The notes under the pieces: model-generated
The model's input: only the letters and a program-made list of their open reading frames with translations
Told to the model about the DNA's origin: nothing
The model's database searches: none
From: JAKVCB01 sp963578605
Lineage (GTDB): Bacteria; Planctomycetota; Planctomycetia; Pirellulales; Lacipirellulaceae
Direction: 5' to 3'
Assembly (NCBI GenBank): GCA_963578605.1
Contig: CAUZEA010000142.1
Span: 1-11,993, forward strand
DNA length: 11,993 nt
Program-made: the position numbers and the translations under genes
Part shown: positions 6,005 through 11,993 of the stretch, piece by piece
Numbering within the stretch: the first letter of the stretch is position 1
Layout of the letters: each line of letters opens with the position of its first letter

Positions 6005-7270
6005 CTAGTGCGTAGCCGTGTCGTTGAAATCGAGGAACCACCAGCCGTCGTCCCATTCCAGTGCCACTTTTCGCCAGCCAAGTGGTACTTGAGGATACGG
6101 GTAGAAGGGCCCAATGTAGGGCCAGGCGGTAGGTGAATACTGACGCGGATACGTCAAAGCTGCGTAGTTCGGATACGACGCATAAGTTGGCCAAGCGTAG
6201 CCAGGCATATGGGACTGATCGTAGCTTGCGCCGCGAACGCCGCCACCGGGTACATGAGCCATTGGCATCGCTGCCATGCCAGCACCGCCCATGGCCGCAG
6301 GGTTAGGGGGCATACCAGGGGCTGCTTGCATATAGTTGGCGTGCCGAGGACCACGCTGCCGCAGAGCGGCCGGTTGTAACGGAACCGGCGGGCCGCCGCG
6401 ACGTGCAGTACGGGCCAGCTGGACAGGCATTGAGCCCATTGGAACAGGCATATTGTTAGCCGGTCGCTGCTGGGCATAGGCAAACCCGGCGGGGAGGCGG
6501 TTGTCGACGGGGTAGGCTGCACCACGTGCCATCGGAGCAGGCATATCATAAGCCGGTTGCTGCTGGGCATAGGCAAACCCGGCGGGGAGGCGGTTGTCGA
6601 CGGGGTAGGCTGCACCGCGAGGTTGATTTTCCTCGGGCAACTTCTTGGTTACCTGAGCGGCCGATGGTGTGGGTTCGAGGGTTGGTTTGGTGATCCAATC
6701 AGGTGGACTTGGCGGATGTTTCGCCTCGAGCATCGAACTGGCGACCTGAATTGACGGCGGCGTTGGTTCGGGCAGTTTAGCCGGGAGTTGACTGGCCGGC
6801 TGTTTGAGTTTGGGCAATTTCTTGTTCCACGGCTCTTGTTTCGGCACCAACTTGGCCAGCCGGGGATTTAACGTTGACAGCATGCTTGACAGCTGACTCG
6901 GTCGCTTGGGAGCCGCGGAACGGCCGAGGCGGAGCGAACCGACGAGCCCCTTTTTTTGAGGAGCTGGCTTGTCGGCGGGTTGGGCACCAACAACTTTAAG
7001 ATCGTGGATCACCTGGCTTACGCCGTACATTTGTTCGATCAGCCGAACTGCGGTTTTCAGTTGTTCTTTGCTCGTGACCGTCCCAACCAACCAAACAACA
7101 CCGTCTTCATATTTCACACCAACACGATAGTCTGTTAACTGACCGCTTTCCTTCAGGCTAGCGGCAACTTTTTCCGCCATGGCCTTCTGCTCCGCCTGTT
7201 GAGAACGGGCTGTGGTTCCCAAAAGCGACACCGCTACTGCCAGAGCGGCAATCAAGCATTTCGCACGCAT
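6005..7270 (-). CDS. Secreted BON-domain protein with Pro/Met/Tyr-rich C-terminal region (421 aa)
   Basis: A signal peptide (about residues 1-23, MRAKCLIAALAVAVSLLGTT then ARSQQ) is followed by one BON domain (about 28-95). The domain includes DYRVGVKYEDGVVWLVGTV and LIEQMYGVSQVIHDLKVVG. BON domains occur in periplasmic and outer-membrane proteins such as OsmY and are thought to bind phospholipid or envelope surfaces. Residues about 100-215 are basic and Pro-rich (KKLPKLKQPASQLPAKLPEP). Two 31-residue copies of RGAAYPVDNRLPAGFAYAQQ plus a variable part occupy 218-248 and 249-279. The end is Gly/Met/Tyr-rich and closes with PLGWRKVALEWDDGWWFLDF, a compact aromatic motif that looks like a short terminal domain. 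The start is supported by AGGGGGA just upstream. The role is unknown; an envelope or surface structural role fits best. Confidence 0.82.
   Translation of the reverse strand: MRAKCLIAALAVAVSLLGTTARSQQAEQKAMAEKVAASLKESGQLTDYRVGVKYEDGVVWLVGTVTSKEQLKTAVRLIEQMYGVSQVIHDLKVVGAQPADKPAPQKKGLVGSLRLGRSAAPKRPSQLSSMLSTLNPRLAKLVPKQEPWNKKLPKLKQPASQLPAKLPEPTPPSIQVASSMLEAKHPPSPPDWITKPTLEPTPSAAQVTKKLPEENQPRGAAYPVDNRLPAGFAYAQQQPAYDMPAPMARGAAYPVDNRLPAGFAYAQQRPANNMPVPMGSMPVQLARTARRGGPPVPLQPAALRQRGPRHANYMQAAPGMPPNPAAMGGAGMAAMPMAHVPGGGVRGASYDQSHMPGYAWPTYASYPNYAALTYPRQYSPTAWPYIGPFYPYPQVPLGWRKVALEWDDGWWFLDFNDTATH
6434..6619 (-). repeat. Tandem 93-bp duplication inside the BON-domain gene
   Basis: Two adjacent 93-base copies (6434-6526 and 6527-6619) encode consecutive 31-residue units that begin RGAAYPVDNRLPAGFAYAQQ. 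A 56-base stretch is identical between them (6468-6523 and 6561-6616), while the rest has scattered changes. The near-identity points to a recent in-frame duplication or to continued homogenisation. Confidence 0.92.
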
Positions 7271-7706
7271 GGTTTCCCCCTACGTCAGAAGTTTCGCTAT
7301 CTCTCGGCGCTAGCTGTTGTCGGCCACTGCGATGCCTGCTAGCAAGGACCGTACCGTACGCGGTCCGGCCGTCCTATTGGTTTCTTTCGACCAGAGATTG
7401 TGCTGACAGGGAGCTTTTTTCCGATTTTGACGGATCACCGGTCCAAAAAGAGGGGGAAGTGCAATGACGGGGCCTATCTGAGGTCTGTCCGCAGGGTTCA
7501 GTCGACTGCGATCGGGTCCAGCCGCCTGTAATGCAAGCTGATATCACTCAGCTTGGCCTTCTTGCCCTGCCTTTCCCAGATAGACCGACATGCTTTGGCC
7601 GCCAAGCGACACCCGGGCTCGGGGCACCTCCGAGGAGCGAAACATGCCGAGCAGCGGAACAGTCTCTACGACACGATTAGCCAGGCCAGACTTTGCAGAC
7701 TCGCCA
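7271..7706. other. Non-coding stretch between the membrane protein and the BON gene (436 bases)
   Basis: I see no convincing gene here. The short plus-strand open frames beginning at 7553 and 7590 have no recognisable motif and run antisense into the next gene. Two small inverted repeats are present. GGACCG/CGGTCC (7346-7351 and 7361-7366) encloses CG-rich sequence in what should be the BON gene's leader. CAAGCTGA/TCAGCTTG (7534-7541 and 7548-7555) has a 6-base loop and lies about 150 bases past the end of the membrane protein gene, without a T tract. I could not find a convincing sigma-70 promoter for the BON gene. Confidence 0.5.
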
Positions 7707-8024
7707 CTAGTAAAGCTGTGTGGTCGGAGCTGCTGGCGACTTTTTGCCGTGTTGATCGCCGCAGTGAAGATCGGTTACGGCCATCAGAACCATGGCCACC
7801 ATGGTGAAGCCCGTCGGGATCCAAAGGCCGTGTTCAAGTTGGTGACTCCACCAGGCTACCCCGCTGAGGCCACATAGCAGGGTGAAGAACGCAACCTGGA
7901 GGAGCACGTCAAGTCGGGAACCGGTCACGAGGCGGGTTGCCCACCCCGCAAAAATTCCGGCGGTGTGCAGGAGAATCCAGCCAATAATCCACAGCGATTC
8001 TGAGAATTCCATTTCCAGGGCCAT
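7707..8024 (-). CDS. Small three-helix membrane protein, function unknown (105 aa)
   Basis: I do not recognise a family. The ATG at 8024 is preferred to a TTG at 8072, because the extra residues look non-coding and the codon before ATG is spaced from a weak GGA. An ATG four codons later (8012) is also possible. Three hydrophobic segments are visible: about residues 10-33 (SLWIIGWILLHTAGIFAGWA), 39-60 (LDVLLQVAFFTLLCGLSGVA) and 66-86 (GLWIPTGFTMVAMVLMAVTD). The C-terminus is short and polar with LHCGDQHGKK. The gene stands alone between the decayed DUF1501 gene and the non-coding stretch. A 16-base palindrome abuts the start codon. Confidence 0.55.
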   Translation of the reverse strand: MALEMEFSESLWIIGWILLHTAGIFAGWATRLVTGSRLDVLLQVAFFTLLCGLSGVAWWSHQLEHGLWIPTGFTMVAMVLMAVTDLHCGDQHGKKSPAAPTTQLY

Positions 8025-8040
8025 CAGAAATCCATTTCTG
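8025..8040. promoter_or_regulatory. 16-bp palindrome abutting a start codon
   Basis: CAGAAAT-CC-ATTTCTG is a perfect inverted repeat with 7-base arms. It lies immediately upstream of the ATG at 8024, over the region where a ribosome binding site would sit. It could be an operator or an mRNA hairpin that hides the start, but chance cannot be excluded. The 236 bases beyond it, up to the DUF1501 stop at 8277, hold no gene I can support. Runs of G at 8045-8078 are notable but unexplained. Confidence 0.35.
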
Positions 8041-8276
8041 GTGAGGGTTCGTGAAGGGAGGGGGACGCCCAAGGGGGGCCGCTTGGCGCGGTTGGGTGTG
8101 TCGGGGGTACTTTTACACGAAACGAGTTTTCAAGCCAATGCCGGCAAGGAATCGCTAGCACGCAGGGCGAGACAAAGGACTGCCGGGAAGGTCGCGCTGG
8201 TTGGCAATGAGCGGAGCTGGCAACAGGCCAACTTGTTGGTGAGAACCGAGCCGCCAGCTTCTGTTTTGGAGGGGTG

Positions 8277-9726
8277 TCAGGCGATCAGTTTTTTCGCGAC
8301 GTTGTCGTACACGTCGGTGAGGCGGAAGTCACGGCTCTGGTAGCGGTAGGTAAGTTGAGTGTGGTCGAGACCCAACAGATGCAAGATTGTTGCCTGAACA
8401 TCGTGCACGTGAAGCGGATCTTCAATTGCCTGGAAGCCAAGTTCGTCGGTTGCCCCTACTTCGACACCAGGTTTTACACCCCCACCGACCATCCACATCG
8501 AAAACGCCTCGATTAAGTGATCGCGGCCAACCGGTCCTGCTTTTTGCGGTTGGGTGACCGGCGTGCGGCCGAACTCACCTCCCCATACGACGAGGGTATC
8601 CTCCAGCAGGCCACGTTGCTTCAGGTCGTGGATGAGGGCGGCCATTGGTTGGTCGAGCTGGCGGCACATGGGCGGAAAACTTGCCTCAATACTGCCGTGA
8701 TGATCCCAATCACCAAAGTTGACTTGTACGAATCGCACGCCCTGTTCGACCATTCTCCGTGCCAGGAGGCATTCGCGGGCAAACGATGGCTTTTCCAGGT
8801 TGTTCTTGTCAATGCCGTAGAGGTCGAGGATGTGTTGTGGTTCATTCGCCAGATTGATAAGTTCCGGCGCACTGGCCTGCATGCGGAATGCGAGTTCGTA
8901 GGCAGCTATCCGGGCGGCAATTTCAGGGTCCCCTTTGAGGGTGAGGCTTTGTCTGTTGAGTTGATTGACGGCGTCGACGACATAGCCGTTTTCCAATCGG
9001 GTGATTCCCCGAGGGGGGGCAAGGTCGAGAATCGGCGGCCCGCTGTTACGTAATTGAACACCGTGATAGACCGAAGAGAGGAACCCGCTGGAATGGATGC
9101 CGGCATGGGCCCGCGGTGAGCAAGTACTGCTTAAAACGACAAACCGGGTAAATCTTGTGACTCACTACCAAGTCCATAGAGTGCCCATGAGCCAAGGCTG
9201 GGCCGACCGGCTGTTCGATGTCCAGTAAGCAAGAGCAGTTCGGCGTGGGGATGGACCGATTCTTCGGTAGCGACGGTACGGAGAAAACTCAGCTCGTCGA
9301 TGATTTTTTGGGTTCGAGGCAACAGGTCCGAGACGTATCGGCCCGACTGGCCGCATTGCAAGAATTTCCACGGGCTTGGCATTAAGAGCGGTTGACTGTC
9401 TTGAATTTGCTCGAACCTGATTTTGCCGATGTATGAATCGGGCATCGGCTGGCCGGCGTAGCGTTCTAACTGCGATTTGTAGTCGAACAGATCAAGGTGA
9501 CTTGGCCCGCCGACCATGAACAGGTAAATCACGTTGCCTTGGCGGGGAAGTGGCCTTGGCGTGGTCGTAATGGTTCACGTGGTGTATTTGCAGTTTGTTT
9601 GGGGGTCGCCAGCGCCGGCGAATTCCAGAGGGTGGCCATGGCGAGCGACCCGAGGCCAATTCCCGACTTCGCGAAGAAAGTACGTCGGCTTTCGTCCAAT
9701 TGTGCTTTCTTGAAATCACAAGTCAT
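8277..9726 (-). pseudogene. DUF1501 family Tat-exported protein, two frameshifts
   Basis: DUF1501 proteins are alkaline-phosphatase-superfamily-like secreted proteins abundant in planctomycetes, nearly always encoded beside DUF1549/DUF1553 proteins. Three frames must be joined. From ATG 9726, MTCDFKKAQLDESRRTFFAK opens a twin-arginine signal (SRRTFF) and runs to GHFPAKA. Near 9532 a missing base shifts the frame, and VIYLFMVGGPSHLDLFDYKS continues to GLGSESQDLPG. Near 9146 a second missing base, in what should be GGT-TTT-GTC, shifts it again. FVVLSSTCSPRAHAGIHSSG then continues through DLAPPRGITRLENGYVVDAV and VVWGGEFGRTPVTQP to the stop at 8277. Joined, it gives about 482 residues, the normal family length, so nothing else is lost. 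It starts 45 bases after the DUF1553 gene. Sequencing error is the alternative, but long neighbouring genes are intact. Confidence 0.88.
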
Positions 9727-9771
9727 GGTGTCGTCACTGGCTGCTGGCAATCAGGGGGCACTTAGGGTAGC

Positions 9772-11773
9772 TTATTCGCGGGTAATAAATTCGTCGAGGT
9801 TCAGCAAGGCACGCGATACGGCAGTCCATGTGGCCAGTTCCAGGTTTGAGTTGGACACTGCCAGATCGAACGAATCGATAAGTTCCTTTGTCCGGTGCGG
9901 CTCTTCTTGTAACGATTTGCGTTGACGGTCCACCAATTCCATCAACATTTTCAGTTCGGTTGGTTTGGGTGAACGTGCCAGGCACAAACCAAAGGCGTGG
10001 ACGATTTTTTGGGCATCGCTGGCAGCGGGTTTTTCACGTAAAGTGCGGTCGGCCAGCGCAACGGCGAATTCCACAAACCAGGGATCGTTCAAGAGGGTGA
10101 GTGCTTGCAGTGGGGTGTTGGAGCGGATCCTCCGGGTACAGGACTCGGCAGCATCGGGGATATCGAACATACGCATAAAAGGGTGGGGAGTCAGCCGCCA
10201 AAAGTGGACGTACATTCCACGGCGAAACCGCGCTTCCCCTGAATCCATTTTCCAGACACTACGGTCTGCCCGCCCCTGCATGATGCCGTCAATTTGGTAA
10301 GGAAACACGCTCGGCCCGCCAATCGTGAAGTTCAGCAAGCCACTTGCTACGAGGCCTTGGTCACGAATAATTTCGGCTTCCAGTCGCAACCGCGATTGGC
10401 GAGCCAGCAGGCGATTTTGCGGATCGATTTCATTCAAGTCGTGGCGGTTGTGCGATGCCTGTCGATAGGTCGCCGAGGTGACGATCTTGCGGTGAAGCGA
10501 TTTCATGCTACCGCCCGTTTGAGTCAGTTTGCAGGCGAGCCAATCCAGCAATTCGGGATGGGATGGGGCGGCCCCATTGAGTCCGAAGTCGTCCGCGGTT
10601 TCGACCAGACCTGTGCCAAAGTACTGTTGCCAAATTCGGTTCACGGTGACCCGGGCAGTAAGGAGGTGTTCGGGCGAGGAGAGCCACCTTGCCAGGTCGA
10701 GGCGATTCGGCGGGCCGGTTGTTTTGAGCGGGGGCAGGCACTGCGGTACGTTGGGTTCCACACGCGGGCCCTGTTGAGTATGAACACCGCGAATGAAAAT
10801 GTACGTATTTTGAGGGGTCGGGAGTTCTCGCATCACCAGGGTACTAATCAGTGTGGGCGTTGCTTTTTCATGCGACTTGATCCGCTCACAGCGCTCCCGA
10901 TGTTCTTCATCGAGCTTACTGAACGTCATCCGCATAAACTCTTTTTGCGAGCCGTCAAATTTTGCTGGGGCTAGCGTGAGTATTTCTTCCAGGGTTGCCC
11001 GCTGCTGCGGTTGCTCCAGCCTGGCCAGCACTTCGGGTGATTCGGCAAAGCGCTCGGCCAGCACGAACTCGTACTCCTCAAGTTCTTTTTTCATAGATTC
11101 CGTTTCGGCCTTATAGGCCGCACGGGCGGCAACTTCCTCGGGCGTTGCAAACTCAAGGTTCTGATCATCGCTGCTGTTAAAGAAAGCAAACAGGTGGTAA
11201 TATTCGCGCTGCGAGATCGGGTCGAATTTGTGAACGTGACATTGGGCACAGCCGATCGTCAAGCCCAGGAAGACACGCCCAATCGTGTTGGTGCGATCGA
11301 TCAGGTCGACTGGGTGCCGCTGTCCCGGGGTGCTGCCACCTTTGTTGCAACGGATGAAGCCGGTTGCCGTTTTTTCAAGGTCGGTTGCATCGGGTAGGAG
11401 ATCGCCAGCTACTTGCTGCACGACAAAGTCGCGAAAAGGCATATCGTTATTCAGCGCCGCGATCACCCAATCTCGATATTTCCAGATCGAACGGCGACCG
11501 TCACCCTCGTAACCATCGCTGTCGGCATAGCGGGCAACGTCAAGCCAATGTCGCCCCCACCGTTCACCAAAGTGAGGTGAAGCAAGCAAACGGTCCACAA
11601 CTCGCTCATACGCATCGGGCGAAGAGTCCAATACGAACTCGCGGACTTCGGAAAGGTTCGGGGGCAAGCCAATTAAATCGAGCGAAACGCGTCGCAGCAA
11701 GGTGGTGCGGTTGGCTGCGGGCGAAGGGAGCAGACCTTGGACCTCTTGTTTTGCCAGAACATAGTAATCGATT
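9772..11773 (-). pseudogene. DUF1549/DUF1553 (PSCyt2/PSD1) protein, 5' end removed by an IS
   Basis: Members of this family are large secreted planctomycete proteins with an N-terminal cytochrome-like PSCyt1 domain, DUF1549 (PSCyt2) and DUF1553 (PSD1). Their role is not established; association with polymer breakdown is often proposed. Here the open frame begins at 11772 with IDYYVLAKQEVQGLLPSP, matching the start of DUF1549. It continues LLRRVSLDLIGLPP, SPHFGERWGRHWLDVARYAD, and the haem-like motif CAQCH (codons around 11250) in IGCAQCHVHKFDP. DUF1553 follows with NRLDLARWLSSPEHLLTARV, NRIWQQYFGTGLVETADDFG and SNTPLQALTLLNDPWFVEFA to the stop at 9772. About 666 residues remain. The signal peptide and PSCyt1 region are missing, and the frame closes at a TGA (11773-11775) exactly at the IS end. 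Any product started inside would stay in the cytoplasm. Confidence 0.88.
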
Positions 11774-11789
11774 CACTACTGTCCGGTTA
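11774..11789. repeat. Candidate terminal inverted repeat of the IS
   Basis: CACTACTGTCCGGTTA (plus strand) covers the last 13 bases of the element plus the transposase stop codon. The position, directly between the transposase stop and the interrupted host gene, is where a terminal repeat must be. The matching repeat at the other end is not in the window, so this is by position only. Confidence 0.45.
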
Positions 11790-11993
11790 GAAGTCGAATA
11801 GTGGCAACTGGTTAGGGAAAGGGGTATCTGGAAAACGGTACGTCGAGTTGGTGAGGAGCTGTAAAACAGGTGTTTTCTCGAAGGGGTTGACACTCAGAAT
11901 TTGGAGGATTTCGGAGAGGCTTCGTTCGATCTTTAGTTCTTTCTTGACAATGGCAACGAGCACGTAAACGCAGATGGCGATCCAGACTTGGGT
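11787..11993 (-). CDS. IS4-family transposase, C-terminal fragment (68 aa, cut by window edge)
   Basis: The minus strand is open from the window edge to TAA at 11787-11789. It reads TQVWIAICVYVLVAIVKKEL, then KIERSLSEILQILSVNPFEK, then TPVLQLLTNSTYRF, and ends NQLPLFDF. This matches the conserved C-terminal tail of DDE transposases of the IS4 family, including TQ-W-IA, the hydrophobic YVLVAI segment, the L-EILQILS motif, FEKTP and the terminal LFDF. The catalytic residues (DDE and the Y-R-E-K signature) would lie upstream, outside the window, so activity cannot be judged. It is truncated only by the window boundary as far as I can tell. Confidence 0.85.
   Translation of the reverse strand, partial: TQVWIAICVYVLVAIVKKELKIERSLSEILQILSVNPFEKTPVLQLLTNSTYRFPDTPFPNQLPLFDF

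Larger units (their letters stand above)
11774..11993 (-). mobile_element. IS4-family insertion sequence, one end (continues past the window)
   Basis: The C-terminal part of an IS4-type transposase is followed, 13 bases after its stop codon, by the truncated DUF1549 reading frame. The junction is placed at 11773/11774 because the DUF1549 protein match begins at codon 11772-11770 and the intervening sequence CACTACTGTCCGG matches neither gene. The other end, and hence the target duplication and any target-gene 5' half, lie outside the window. Confidence 0.78.

Noticed and set aside
7534..7555. Inverted repeat CAAGCTGA/TCAGCTTG as a terminator
   Set aside because: No T tract follows on either strand, and it lies about 150 bases beyond the nearest stop codon.
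8045..8078. Four G runs as a G-quadruplex
   Set aside because: Two of the three loops are 8 bases long, and the region is simply G-rich; no evidence of function.
10294..10974. 226-codon open frame on the plus strand
   Set aside because: It is antisense to conserved DUF1549/DUF1553 motifs and has no recognisable domain.
1..11993. CRISPR array or further RNA genes
   Set aside because: No set of regularly spaced repeats was seen. The only repeats are the coding duplications in tatA and the BON gene. No second tRNA or rRNA pattern was found.

Overview
The window looks like a chromosomal segment of a planctomycete, most likely of the Pirellulaceae type. The main evidence is a DUF1549/DUF1553 (PSCyt2/PSD1) protein followed by a DUF1501 protein, a pairing typical of that phylum. 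Planctomycete-style TatA, ExbB/ExbD and BON-domain proteins and a planctomycete-type tyrosine recombinase point the same way. Almost every gene from 640 to the right edge lies on the minus strand, so biological order runs from high to low coordinates.

Right part (about 8277-11993): the end of an IS4-family transposase and the terminus of its element (11774-11993) abut a DUF1549/DUF1553 gene that has lost its 5' end. The next gene, DUF1501, carries two single-base frameshifts. I read this as a secreted cytochrome-like/DUF1501 pair broken by an IS and now decaying.

Middle (about 5132-8072): a small three-helix membrane protein, a 436-base non-coding stretch, and a secreted BON-domain protein with a recent 31-residue internal duplication. 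A good intrinsic terminator follows the BON gene. Then comes a probable lipoprotein of unknown function.

Left-centre (808-4966): the most interesting block is exbB, exbD, a 605-residue membrane protein, tatA and a second tatA. The 605-residue protein has a TonB-like segment: a transmembrane helix with the S-x-x-x-H motif, then a Pro/Ala/Thr-rich linker. It ends not in a TonB C-terminal domain but in a prenyltransferase/squalene-cyclase-like alpha-toroid. My inference is that it is a TonB-analogous partner of the adjacent ExbB/ExbD motor. The shorter TatA (58 residues, 1266-1442) is easily missed.

Left edge (1-713): a complete tRNA-Val(CAC) on the minus strand with a plausible promoter. A decayed tyrosine recombinase on the plus strand reads into the 3' half of the tRNA, the usual signature of an integrative element at a tRNA. 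The rest of that element, if it survives, would lie to the left of the window.
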